Part shown: one piece after another, positions 32,150-42,543 of the stretch
How positions within the stretch are numbered: the stretch's first letter is position 1
Layout: each line of letters begins with the position of its first letter
Source: Flectonema sp. DT1601
Taxonomy: Eukaryota > Euglenozoa > Diplonemea > Diplonemida > Diplonemidae
DNA length: 64,000 nucleotides
Direction: 5' to 3'
Assembly (NCBI GenBank): GCA_964019425.1
Contig: OZ025784.1
Location: 992,001-1,056,000, forward strand
Position numbers and translations under genes: made by a program
Notes under the pieces: model-generated
Databases searched by the model: none
The model's input: only the letters and a program-made list of their open reading frames with translations
Told to the model about the DNA's origin: nothing

Positions 32150-35100
32150 CTACAGATACCTGTCAATAAAATCATCAAAGGAGTCGTCAAAGGAATCACT
32201 TCGAGGTGGTGGTGGTGGAGGTGGTGGTACTTGAGACCTCGATGGTCTATTTCTATGTGATCGCGGAGACTTATGTATGATCTTATCGATCTGTTTAACA
32301 ATACCTGCTAGTTTATCCCTCGCTCTGTTGTCGTTTAAACGTTTTGGAGAAGGTCGATAATCATCTTCTGAGGTACCCGTCGTAGACGACGTTGAGTATC
32401 GAACATCATATCTCTTGCGAGGACTCCCAAACTTTTCTGTTGATTTAACAGGATTTGATACAGAATATTTATTACTCCTAATTGGTACTGAAGGTGGGAC
32501 CACTATACTCGATGTTGGTGCCGGCATTACAGGAATTGGTCGCAACCCTTTAACAGGTCTAAAACCTGTTGTAACAGGTGCTGGAACTATTGGAGGGGGT
32601 GGATCCGGAGGTGGGTTTAATGAAATTGGAGGAGAAGCAAGAAACCGTCCAGGACGAGGTGAAGCAGCTGATTTATAAATACGTTCTGGTGAGACTTCGG
32701 GTGGTGAAGATTGTGTCGGCTGATGTTTTGGAGACTTTGAGAGTCTCGCCTTGACTTCAGCAACTTTAACCCCGGCAGCTGTGGTCACAGCGAGTGCCTG
32801 AGACGCCATTCTTTCAACGGCTTCGATCATTGTTTGCTTAGCTGCCTGAAGTCGTTTGGTAGTTTCATTTTCTCGTAGTTTTCGTTCTTTGCGAATAACA
32901 TTTTTTTGGTCATCTTTTTGCTGTTGCAGTTCTCGTTCCTCTCTGAGGTCTCTCATTACGAGATCTTCAGTTTCCTCCGTTTGAATATTCGCAGACACAG
33001 TTCTCACACCTGATGTTGATTGAGTTGGCATTTGCTGTCGCAGCATTCGACGAGCTTCTTCCCATTTAAATCTTTCTTGTTCTGCCATCTTTTGATTCCA
33101 TTCAGCTTGTCTTGCAACTGATTCATACATCGCTGACTTTATGTTGTTCATTTCTTCAACTGCCAGTTGTTCTCGTTGTTGTTTATACTGACCGAGAGAC
33201 ACGTCAGACATGACTCCACCAACAACCCGATGGACTTCATCACGAAGTTGTATTTCAATGTCTTTTCCTAATAAAGTGTTATATTGTTGTTGAGATGGTT
33301 GACCACTAAGTGAATGTTGTTCTTGTAGATTTCTAAGTTGCTTTAACTGCTGTACTTGTAAATGTTGTATTTGAGAACTAATTGAATCAAATCCACCAAG
33401 AGGATGATAATTCCTCAACACTTCTTGTTCTCTCTCTCTCCAACTCATATCTTCCCATCGTTCTCTACCAACTCTTTGAACAGCTTTCATCTTCTCTGAG
33501 TCTGGTGTAGCAAACACTCTCCTACCTGCTTCTTCTTCTTCGATTGACATTTCTCTATATCGCTGTTCAGGTGTCGCGGATAGCATCTGAGGATATATTC
33601 CGTGAGGTAGTTTTGCTGGAGGGGATTGGTACATCTGCTGAGACGGCAGTTGCTGATGATGAGGATGAGGATGAGTATGAAGATGGGTATCATCTGAATG
33701 CGGATGATGATGAGGATGAGGATGATGTTGCGGATCATCTGAATGCTGTAGTGCTACAAACTGCTGAGGTTGTGAACCCACTCCAGGCTGTTGAGCAAAC
33801 TGTGTCGCCTGAGATGGGACTGGTTCTGGTGTCACAGGTATTCCTTCCAGTTGAGCATGTTGGAAGCTCGCCGTACTTTGGTGAGCGACTGGCAGGGTTT
33901 GAGGAAGCTGACTAACTAAGGCTTGTGAAGGAGGGGGAGTTACCTGTTGAGCTGGAATGCCCTGCTCTTGTAGTTGTTGCTGCTGCATCTGCTGCTGCTG
34001 CTGCAGCTGCTGTTGTTGCTGCTGCAATTGCAACTCTTGCTGTTGTTGTAATAACTCTTGTTGCTGTTGCTGCTGCTGTTGCTGTTGTTGTTGCAGTAAC
34101 TCTTGCTGCTGCCTTTCCATGTCAAGTTTTGCCTGTTGTAATTCTTCCTGTTGCTTCAGTAATTGTTGTTGCTGATCAAGTCTTTCCTTCTCTTGCTGTT
34201 CTAATATAGATTGATTCTCTCTGGCAAGGTCATCTTGTTTACGTTGCAGTTCCTGTTGCTGTTGTTGTAATTCAAGTTCTCGTTGCTGTTGCTCGAGCGC
34301 CATTTTTTCTTTTGCGAGGTCTGCCTGACGAGTGTCAGAAGAATTAGAAGTCTTCGAATTCGGATCGACAGGTGTCTGTGACGGAGGGACTACTGAAGCA
34401 GGTGCGGCTACAGGAGTAGGCGGCTTTGACGAAGCAACAGAAGTGGGAGCGGCTGGCTGAGGAGGCTCTGGCTTTGGCTCCGATTTTGCAGAAGACGGAG
34501 CTGGTGATGGCACCCGTTCTGGTTCTGGTGGAGGTGGTGGTGGTTCGCTTGCCTTGTCTTCCACCGGCCTACTTAAAAATGCTTCCGGAATCTCATCTCT
34601 GCACATCCACTTACAGGATTGAACTTTGCTTTCTGGATACTCTCCAGCAAGTTGAATATATAATATTTCAGGTATCTTCTGATGTTCTTTCCATAACGCT
34701 TCTAATACTGGTCCACTCTTACTGACACCAACGCTGTTGTAAAATGCTCCTATGTTTGAGACTGCGTCAGTTAGTGAAGTTTCTTTTACGGGTGACTTTG
34801 GTTGAGTTGCGGTCCACTGGATGAGGTGCATTTTGTCGGCGTATTTTGATTTAGCGACAGAATAGAAGAATTGAGGGTCTGCTTTATGTTTGTACCAAAG
34901 AGAAACAATAGCTGCATGATCTCTCTCTGGGTAGAGTTCTAGGAACTTTTGCACTGCTTCAGCGTCGGAGAGTTTTTTACCACTTTCCCCCTCTGAAGCC
35001 GATGGGGACGCTGCTTTAGCTTTTGTTTCTTTTGCTTTTCCCTTTGCTGGCGATGATGCTTTCGGACTTGCTTTGGCTTTCGGTTTTGGTTTTGGTTTCG

Positions 35101-35215
35101 GCTTTGGCTTCGATTTTTTTTCTTTTTTACCTGAGCCTCCTCCCAAATCAGCCATCGATAGTCCGCCAAAGTCCATCACTCCTGACTTGTTCTGCTTCTT
35201 CTTCCCCCCAAACAT
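32150..35215 (-). CDS. large Lys/Gln/Pro-rich protein with twin N-terminal repeats
   Basis: A 1021-residue intronless protein. Residues 30-80 are a Lys-Pro-Ala-rich basic arm. Two ~48-residue modules follow (86-134 and 155-203), sharing a spaced pattern: aromatic near the start, W-(Y/K)-x-H, P, F/L-Y, a Tyr and a final W. Residues ~215-300 are Pro/Ser-rich, ~305-430 are a Gln-rich heptad-like coil, ~500-540 are His/Pro-rich, ~575-780 are charged coiled coil (REELQQQK, RKLRENETTKRL), and the tail is Pro/Ser-rich with a poly-Pro just before the end. The ATG is 33 nt after TTTTTCACAG. Layout suggests a cytoskeletal or granule scaffold; no family recognised. Confidence 0.8.
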   Translation of the reverse strand: MFGGKKKQNKSGVMDFGGLSMADLGGGSGKKEKKSKPKPKPKPKPKAKASPKASSPAKGKAKETKAKAASPSASEGESGKKLSDAEAVQKFLELYPERDHAAIVSLWYKHKADPQFFYSVAKSKYADKMHLIQWTATQPKSPVKETSLTDAVSNIGAFYNSVGVSKSGPVLEALWKEHQKIPEILYIQLAGEYPESKVQSCKWMCRDEIPEAFLSRPVEDKASEPPPPPPEPERVPSPAPSSAKSEPKPEPPQPAAPTSVASSKPPTPVAAPASVVPPSQTPVDPNSKTSNSSDTRQADLAKEKMALEQQQRELELQQQQQELQRKQDDLARENQSILEQQEKERLDQQQQLLKQQEELQQAKLDMERQQQELLQQQQQQQQQQQQELLQQQQELQLQQQQQQLQQQQQMQQQQLQEQGIPAQQVTPPPSQALVSQLPQTLPVAHQSTASFQHAQLEGIPVTPEPVPSQATQFAQQPGVGSQPQQFVALQHSDDPQHHPHPHHHPHSDDTHLHTHPHPHHQQLPSQQMYQSPPAKLPHGIYPQMLSATPEQRYREMSIEEEEAGRRVFATPDSEKMKAVQRVGRERWEDMSWREREQEVLRNYHPLGGFDSISSQIQHLQVQQLKQLRNLQEQHSLSGQPSQQQYNTLLGKDIEIQLRDEVHRVVGGVMSDVSLGQYKQQREQLAVEEMNNIKSAMYESVARQAEWNQKMAEQERFKWEEARRMLRQQMPTQSTSGVRTVSANIQTEETEDLVMRDLREERELQQQKDDQKNVIRKERKLRENETTKRLQAAKQTMIEAVERMASQALAVTTAAGVKVAEVKARLSKSPKHQPTQSSPPEVSPERIYKSAASPRPGRFLASPPISLNPPPDPPPPIVPAPVTTGFRPVKGLRPIPVMPAPTSSIVVPPSVPIRSNKYSVSNPVKSTEKFGSPRKRYDVRYSTSSTTGTSEDDYRPSPKRLNDNRARDKLAGIVKQIDKIIHKSPRSHRNRPSRSQVPPPPPPPPRSDSFDDSFDDFIDRYL
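33955..34110 (-). repeat. CAG/CAA tract coding poly-Gln
   Basis: Mixed CAG and CAA codons encode runs of Gln broken by Leu and Glu in a heptad-like rhythm. Unlike the pure CAA tract at 16,901, codon mixing should make it more stable. Confidence 0.85.
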
Positions 35216-35726
35216 TTTTAGGTGATTTCGCCACCCCGACTACCCCTCCTGTGAAAAATATAGAAATATATCAAAAAAAAAAAAAATCAAGAAAGATGTA
35301 AAAATAACAACACTTTTTGACCATTACCCTCAAGAGAGTTTGAGGGTCATTAGCTTTGGAACACCACACACAAATTCCGCCGATCAAAAAAAAAAAAATA
35401 ATAATAATAAAAAAAACGAACTCGATACTAAGAATCCGATAAGCAGTGAGGGTATCAGCCAACCAAGTAGCCGAGAGAGATGGAAAGGAAGAGAGGAAGA
35501 GGATGATAAGAGGTTTTTCAGAGGTAAGCAATAATTACTTTCCTGCTGCTACACATTTTTACTCAGACAAAGAGACGTCGAGCAAAGACGAGTTCACTGG
35601 ACATCACACAAAGGAATTATTAACGAAAAGGAAAATATAAATAAAAAACTCACTATGACCTGTTAGAGCACAGCGGTTACCAAAAGAAAAAGAGAGGCAA
35701 AAAAAACAGTAATGCGGACCACTTGC
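35216..35726. other. intergenic spacer
   Basis: No gene. It includes A-runs at 35,272 and 35,384 and the acceptor-like CACAG at 35,249 for the gene on its left. Confidence 0.5.
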
Positions 35727-37853
35727 TCAGTTTAATTTAAAGCAAACATCCTTCACAAAACCAAATACGTTATTCTCACAATGTGATTTACCATCAGTTG
35801 ACTTGAAGCTGTTCTCAACATAGTTTCTATATTTTTGTGGGAAAGGATCAGCTGTTTTACTGACTGAGACAGCCATAGCAGGATCAGTGATGGAGTCCTT
35901 TCCTGTTTCAAGACGACCCATAAAACGACGTTCAAACGACGATTCCGAATTCCGGATGCTGAAGTCGTACCAATTTCCTGACTTCGAAATATTAAAAGTT
36001 TTGACGACCTTCTCACCAAATTTAATAAAACCGTTCTCTTGGTGAGTACCTTCACCGTAAGCCATGTCTTTGATTACAAGACCTGAACACTTTCCTGAAT
36101 CTGACACACACTTCGCACTAAATTGAACTGAATTCTTATCAGATACCTCAACCATCTCAATTACGAAATCATTTCTTCCAGAACTCGCAAAAGTTCTAAC
36201 AAAACCATTTGGTCCATGAAGACTAAGATTGTAATGATTGCTGTTCATATCCCAACTGTCCTGAAGCATCTTCGACTGTTCTATTGTGTACTTCCTCGGA
36301 GGACTTGATAATGACAGATAGTCATACACGTGGAATACAGCTGCTGGTGATGATCCAGTCTTAGGACCGACATTCTTCATTGAAATGGTAACTGTGTTTC
36401 CAACAACAGAATCTGACACATCAAAATAGTACGGCAACGCTCTTGAAACCTTTGTTCCTTGTTCCTGAGTTGGTATAACCTGAACCTTTGGTAGTTGTGG
36501 TGGAGGCATTGAGTCACATTCTTTTTTTGAATCTTTCGTGTTGTTACTGGTGTCTGGCATCACTGGAAAACTGTAATCAGGATTCTGAAAATCAAATGCG
36601 TTGATCAGATCTCCCATCACAGCACGTCTCCAAGGTGAGATATTTGGAATGGAAACATTGAAACGTTTCTCAATCAGTTTAAGTACTGAAGTGTGATCCG
36701 TTACTTCACTGTAAATAATTCCTCCATCTTTACGAGTCCAAGGTGAAACAATAAACAGAGGTACTCTAAATCCTGGTCCAATTGGATTCCCTTTTGGAAT
36801 GTTGAACTGTTCATCTTTAGTAATCTCACCAACAGTAGTGACGGTACTCTTTCCATCTTTCTCAGATGTTGGTGGGGTTGGTGTCCATAAATGATCATAA
36901 AACTGACCTCCTTCATCGTAATTTAGAATGAATGCTGTTTTTGAATAAGCTTCCTTTGCTTCTGGAAGTGAAAGTAATTTAATCAAACGAGAAGACAGAT
37001 CTTCTCCGTCTTGTGGATGATGTTGTGCATGCTCAGAGAGGTGTGCTGGTGCTATGATCCAAGAAACAGCAGGAAGTGTGTTGTGAATGAGATCTTTTTT
37101 AAACTCTTCAACGAGATCAAAACTACGAAACAATCCTTTATCAAAAAGAGCAGATCCCGGAAGTGATGTTCTAAATTGCTCAAACCACTCAAAACCATTA
37201 TCATTAAAGTTATCTAACTGTTGGTAGACTTTCCAACTAATTTTACTATTTTCTAACACTTCCGCCATCGTAATCCAGTTTACTCCAAATAGTGGTACCT
37301 TGTCATCGAGGATGTTGTGTGTTGAGTTTACTGAGAGACCATTTGAACCAGAGAAAAGATGAAATCTGTTCGGATTTGTTTGTGTAAAAGTTGACTGATA
37401 GTACATATCTCCAACTAAGAAATTATCTCCAAGAGCATAATAGTAAGGTAAGTCTTCTCTGTTGAAATGAGCCATTCCAAAGCCTGGGTCTCTCGCTGTG
37501 TTCCAAGCATTCATCTTTCCCTCATTCCACATTCTGATATCAGCGTTGTACGACATGGCTGGGGCACTCATACATGTCGCTGAGGTGTTTTTAAGTGAGA
37601 CATGAAAAGGAAGTAAAAAATCAAAATCAGTTCCATTGTACGGCTGAAAGAATGGATTCTTTTTGTTCTCCATCATCGGTGCTGATCTGTCATTGAACCC
37701 TCTCACTCCCTTCATGGTACCGTAGTAGTGGTCGAATGCTCTGTTTTCCTGCATGAAAACAACAATATGTTCGATGTCCTCCAGTCCAGCAGCATCTGTC
37801 ATCCCAGATAGCAGCAGCATGCAAGCACATCCGAGAATGTTGGTATCTTTCAT
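35727..37853 (-). CDS. bacterial-type phosphocholine-preferring phospholipase C
   Basis: A 708-residue protein. Residues 1-22 are a plausible signal peptide (CACMLLLSGMTDAAG). The phosphoesterase domain begins IEHIVVFMQENRAFDHYYG, with the metal/active-site ENRxFD at 36-41, continues with NYDEGGQFYDHLWTPTPP and VSPWTRKDGG, and closes with TDHTSVLKLIEKRFNV, NISPWRRAVMGDL and NAFDF. All are signatures of the PlcN/PlcH phospholipase C family (PF04185). Residues ~455-690 carry the two small C-terminal beta domains of that family (HNYNLSLHGPNGFVR-like segment). The enzyme cleaves phosphatidylcholine or sphingomyelin to a phosphorylated head group. It is likely secreted or luminal. Common in bacteria and fungi, patchy elsewhere, so transfer is possible. 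Confidence 0.92.
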   Translation of the reverse strand: MKDTNILGCACMLLLSGMTDAAGLEDIEHIVVFMQENRAFDHYYGTMKGVRGFNDRSAPMMENKKNPFFQPYNGTDFDFLLPFHVSLKNTSATCMSAPAMSYNADIRMWNEGKMNAWNTARDPGFGMAHFNREDLPYYYALGDNFLVGDMYYQSTFTQTNPNRFHLFSGSNGLSVNSTHNILDDKVPLFGVNWITMAEVLENSKISWKVYQQLDNFNDNGFEWFEQFRTSLPGSALFDKGLFRSFDLVEEFKKDLIHNTLPAVSWIIAPAHLSEHAQHHPQDGEDLSSRLIKLLSLPEAKEAYSKTAFILNYDEGGQFYDHLWTPTPPTSEKDGKSTVTTVGEITKDEQFNIPKGNPIGPGFRVPLFIVSPWTRKDGGIIYSEVTDHTSVLKLIEKRFNVSIPNISPWRRAVMGDLINAFDFQNPDYSFPVMPDTSNNTKDSKKECDSMPPPQLPKVQVIPTQEQGTKVSRALPYYFDVSDSVVGNTVTISMKNVGPKTGSSPAAVFHVYDYLSLSSPPRKYTIEQSKMLQDSWDMNSNHYNLSLHGPNGFVRTFASSGRNDFVIEMVEVSDKNSVQFSAKCVSDSGKCSGLVIKDMAYGEGTHQENGFIKFGEKVVKTFNISKSGNWYDFSIRNSESSFERRFMGRLETGKDSITDPAMAVSVSKTADPFPQKYRNYVENSFKSTDGKSHCENNVFGFVKDVCFKLN

Positions 37854-40424
37854 ATTTTAGTATGTATGCTCTGATTACATAGAAGTTAGTCATTAATGTC
37901 AACTTGTGTCATTGTCTCTGGTAACCTGTTTGATTAAAAAAAAGAAAAAAATATGTAAAATAATAAATAAACCTTTCACACATAAACATCCGATAGCTGA
38001 CCATATCGAAGGGAGAATTTTTCCTCCAAAAAGAAAAGAAACGAAAAAAAAAAGAAAATACAAATCACATCTTTTTTTTTTTCTCTCTCCCACCCTCTAG
38101 AATGTTTTTAAAATCTTGTGACAAAAAACCCATCCGTGGATAGGCTACAAGAATAATACACCATCACACAACACCACACGGGAATCACAATACCAAGCAG
38201 CTTATGTCAGCCATCGGTGTTTACTAGTCACCAGTACTGTGGCTTCACAAATCCTATATTGCATTATTCTTATCTCATTTTTTTTTTTTTTTTTCCCCCT
38301 TTCTATTTTCGTGAATTCCCTTCCCCTCCCTTTCCACCGATCACTATTTGGTCAATTTTTTTTTTTTTTTAATAATTATTAGAATTAAAAAAAAAGTAGG
38401 ATGCAAAAAAAAAGTTAATATTAATTAAGGGGAAAAAAAAAGAGAAATTTTTCTCGGCATCGATCGCTGGTTCACAATTATTGTCCCACGATGGCCATGG
38501 TATACAGAAAAATACATCAAAAATATATTTTGGAAAAGTGCGCAAACTTTTACAGTAAAAGTTAACATATTTACCTTCCATTTTAGAAAGAGTAATCCAC
38601 ATAAAGTAATTCAATTTCTTTTTTCAATAAAAGAAAAAACTGAAGCCACCCGACGAAGAGTTTGCAATGATTCCTTTTTTTTTTTTTCTTTTTTGGATAA
38701 ACATTAAACACACAAGGCTTTTTTTTCTCTCACTTCTCACAGAATCTCATCTTTTTTACTGAAAATCAGAACAAATTCACATACGGATAGAAAACCTTCC
38801 TGTGAAAAAGACTGACGGACAATTAAAGAAAAAAGATGGGAAAGAAGAAAGAAAAAAAAGGGGGACAAAAAAAAAAAAAAAAAGAAAAAAAACGAAATTA
38901 ACAAACAGAAATAAAAAGAATTCCCTTTGCACGACCAGACTTCATTATTTTGAGAAAAAAAAAAAAAAAAAAAAAGGAAACTACAAGTCCACCCAAAAAA
39001 ACTGTGGGTATCGACTCTTTTCCCAATAAAAAAGAACACGTACATGCCACGGTTATGATAATGATGTCGTGCACTGGGGGAAAAGGGAGATGAGTACATC
39101 CACAGGCGTAACCCAATTTATGATCACAAAAAAAACCTCTCCAAATAACACCGAGAAAACTGCAAAAAAAAAAAAAAAAAAAAAAGGAACAACACATGCA
39201 CAACGAAAAACTTAAAAAAAATTGCTTCCAGTACAGGGAGCCAAACGATTTTAGTTTTTTTCTTTTTTTTTTTTTTTTTTTGCACTTAGTCGCTCTAAAG
39301 TTGGAGAAGAAAACTATTCAGATTAAGAGCCCGTTATTTATTGGATCGGTTATTTTTCCACAGTGCTAAAAGTATTACATTGTCTGCGATCAACAACAAA
39401 AAACAAGACTTTTTTTTTTTTTTTTTTTCATCTGAAATAGTTTTTTTTTTTTAAAGCTACACAAAGGAATGGGCTAATAAAAAAAACAAACGAGAACAAA
39501 AAAAACAAAAAAAAAAAAAAAAGAAAGATTAAAATTGGATTCACGCGGAACATTGTAACGCAAAAAAAAAAAAAAAAAGAAAAAAAAAGATAATAATAAT
39601 AATAATAAACAAAACAATAAGATGTCAGAAAACAAGAAACCACACACGCAGAAATGACGTAGTAAAGCATTCGAACGCGTGATAATCAAAATTTCTAAAG
39701 GAAAAGAAAAAATACCCTTTATCATTCCGTGAAAACAATTACCTTATTTATATAAACCACGTATTGCGTTGGTGTGATTTTTTTTTTTTTAATACCAAAA
39801 CTATATAAACATCATCAGTAGAAAATTATTTAACGAACATAGGAATTAGAGAGTTAGAAGGGACGAGGAGACAATAAAAAGAGCGAAGCATCCCAAGACC
39901 ACAACTCGCCAAACACTGACAAAGCAGCGCCGACGAAATTTTCATCAAAACTAATGTTTTTTTTTTAAAAGACCAAAAAAGGTAGTAATAAAAAACTGTA
40001 GAAGAAACAGGTAAATCTTTTTACGGGCGTTTTTTTTTTTTTTTTTCCCCCTCTTTTTTTTTAAATAGCTCATTTAGGGGGAATGATTACAGAGAGAGAG
40101 AGAGAACACAGATCATTTCAGTCGTCCAAAAACTGAACAAACAGTCGCTTTGCACTCGGAGTTTCACTCTTGTTGGACGACACTTAATATCTGTTCATAA
40201 TTATTTTAAAAAGAACGGAAACACTCTTCTTCAAAGTAACATTCTTGAGCAAGTTACCAAAAAGGATTTTTCCTTTATTTTGAACCACAAGAACAACACT
40301 GGAAGTTAGTCCGTTGTCAGCCTACCGACTCCCATCACCATATTCATATGCAGAGACGCGTAACACAAAAAGTTCCCTTCCAAAAGGAAATGACACACTA
40401 GAAAACACCACTAAATATGTTATA
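37854..40424. other. 2.6 kb gene-free region, very homopolymer-rich
   Basis: Nothing coding is supported; frames are poly-Phe/Lys. It has A-runs at ~38,867, 38,955, 39,164, 39,505 and 39,563, T-runs at ~38,278, 39,260, 39,411 and 40,030, an AAT repeat near 39,592 and a GA repeat near 40,093. It separates the transporter and phospholipase C genes. Confidence 0.55.
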
Positions 40425-42221
40425 TTAAACAGGGCTTGCTAGGCTTGCTGATGTTAGGTTAAGACTCTGAGGTCTCTTATCATTATTTGTTAAAGGATTA
40501 TTGTTAGTTGTGCTGGCTAATGGAAGAGTACGACGCTTCATTCCAGTAGTTGATTTCATTAATAAGTCAGTTGATCTGATTGGAATAAAACTTTGAGTCA
40601 GTCCTTGATCAGCAATTGACATTCTTGCGGATTGTCTCTTGTGGTTTGTGTCACGGAGGAGGGAAGCCTTTTCAATGCGGATCTCTGCCTCACGTTCTGG
40701 AGTGATCGGAAACATAAAGAGAAGAATAACTCCCACTAAGATCAAAACAGGTCCGACAATTCCAATAACCCAACGAAGGGCTGTTCCTACTCCATCAGGT
40801 TGCCCACATATACATGAATCTAAATTATTGCAATCACAGATTTCAGCAACTGCTAGATTCGCTCTGCAACAAGGATCTTCCCATCCAGCAACGTTGAGAG
40901 CCATAGCAGACCCAGCCAAAGCAATTCCAGCTCCCATTTTCATAAAGAATACGAAGAAGGCGTAGAAGATAGCCTCCTCACGTCTTCCAGTTTTCAACTC
41001 AGCGTCATCGACAACTGACGGAAGCATCGCCCATGGAAGAAGATAGCAGGCAGACAAAGCGAATCCAGCAGAAATACAAATAGCAAGTCCAGCCCACACA
41101 GATGCGTCATCAGGTAACCAGTACAGAATATGAAGTAATGGAGCTAAGAGAGAACCTCCAATCATGTAGGATTTCTTCTTACCTATTTTCTTCATTATAA
41201 TCATCCAAAGAGGCATTCCAATAGTTGCGCAGGAGACTAACGCACCCAACAGGTATTGAAAGTTGTCTTTCCAAGTTGGGATGCTGTACTTTGCGTAAAG
41301 AAGAATATTACCCTGAACAGCTTGAACAGTTAACCAAATAAAAAAGAATGCACCCGTCAGTGTTACGAATGCTCTGTTGTTTAACGCAAGTTTAATACTT
41401 GATAAAATTGATTCTTTCTCATCTTCAGGAACTTCCTTCACAACAACTCTTTCTTTAACTCCGAGAGGACAGATGATTCCACCGACTGCGATTACTGCAG
41501 TCATTACTACAGCGCTGTAGAAGTAACCTCTCTCAGCATCTTTATCGATTGTGTCTGGTGCGTCACAAGAAGAACAGGTATCATCATTAGCACCGAATTG
41601 AGATAGAATTATTCCTTGGAGACCTGCTCCAAATAAAACTGAAAGAATCTCTGCAAGCATTCTCCATGTAGTTGCTGCATCACGTTGTTTACCATCGTGA
41701 TGCATACGAACAGTTAGTGCGGTGTATGGAACATGATAAGCAGAAGTTCCAAGCTGGAATAATAAATACATAGCGAAGTGCCATCCGGCACGTTGACCAG
41801 CACTAAGCCCAGGAATAATAATCCATATCCCAATGTAGGCTGCTGATGTTGGGATGGCTCCAATTAGTAACCATCTTCTGAGGTTCGGATATTTTGAGAC
41901 AAGCGCTCCAACCAACGCCGTGGTGATGGCATCCCAACCTCTTCCAACGAACATCATCAGTGATACAAGTGTAGCCTGGATTTGAGCAACTTCTAACAAA
42001 AAAGGATTTAAATAAAATCCTGTTGTTGTTGTTGACAGAGCATTGACTAACGCACCGGCTGCGAATGAGAACTTTTCTGCTGATGAAAGCGGATCTATTT
42101 CCGTATCGAGAAGTCTTTCTCCTTCATCTTCATACTGATCCAATCCTGACTTGTGTTTTGACACATCAACTTCTGATACTATTCCATCAGTGCCGTACCT
42201 TTCATTTGTTAATTTTCCCAT
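40425..42221 (-). CDS. MFSD2-like lysophospholipid/sugar-type MFS transporter
   Basis: About 598 residues from the ATG at 42,221, with ~11-12 hydrophobic helices. The family is the GPH/MFSD2 branch of the major facilitator superfamily. FVGRGWDAITTALVG matches the conserved Asp motif of helix II. The next hallmark, YHVPYTALTVRMHHDG followed by KQRDAATTWRMLAEILSVL, is close to the MFSD2A sequence in that region. A Cys pair in a long external loop (DDTCSSCD) recalls the MFSD2A disulfide loop. MFSD2A carries lysophosphatidylcholine with Na+. The tail is Ser/Thr/Asn-rich. Substrate is inferred; melibiose-type sugars remain an alternative. The gene lies ~2.6 kb upstream, in transcription order, of the phospholipase C. 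Confidence 0.87.
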   Translation of the reverse strand: MGKLTNERYGTDGIVSEVDVSKHKSGLDQYEDEGERLLDTEIDPLSSAEKFSFAAGALVNALSTTTTGFYLNPFLLEVAQIQATLVSLMMFVGRGWDAITTALVGALVSKYPNLRRWLLIGAIPTSAAYIGIWIIIPGLSAGQRAGWHFAMYLLFQLGTSAYHVPYTALTVRMHHDGKQRDAATTWRMLAEILSVLFGAGLQGIILSQFGANDDTCSSCDAPDTIDKDAERGYFYSAVVMTAVIAVGGIICPLGVKERVVVKEVPEDEKESILSSIKLALNNRAFVTLTGAFFFIWLTVQAVQGNILLYAKYSIPTWKDNFQYLLGALVSCATIGMPLWMIIMKKIGKKKSYMIGGSLLAPLLHILYWLPDDASVWAGLAICISAGFALSACYLLPWAMLPSVVDDAELKTGRREEAIFYAFFVFFMKMGAGIALAGSAMALNVAGWEDPCCRANLAVAEICDCNNLDSCICGQPDGVGTALRWVIGIVGPVLILVGVILLFMFPITPEREAEIRIEKASLLRDTNHKRQSARMSIADQGLTQSFIPIRSTDLLMKSTTGMKRRTLPLASTTNNNPLTNNDKRPQSLNLTSASLASPV

Positions 42222-42543
42222 TGTTGTTGGTTTTTTTTTTTTTTTTTCGTTCGATAACCTGACTGTGTGGGGGGATTGAATAAAACTCAATTTTTTTTTT
42301 TTTTTAAAGTATCTTATAAAGTAGAAAAAGAAATCACCAAATTGCTTAAAAACAACAACAAAAAAAAAAAGCTACTAACCAATGATGACAAATTGTAAAG
42401 AAATGACAGAGAAATTATAAAGTTCTGTAAGGTAAGAGAACTTTAAAAGAAAGAAGGGACACGGGACAAAGCAAGAGCGGAAAAATAACATCTCCCACAG
42501 CACAGATAAGGATTGAGGGTAGACAATGCCTTTGAATGTAACT
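42222..42543. other. intergenic spacer
   Basis: No gene. The 5' leader of the transporter is A-rich on the coding strand and lacks a close AG acceptor. Confidence 0.5.
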
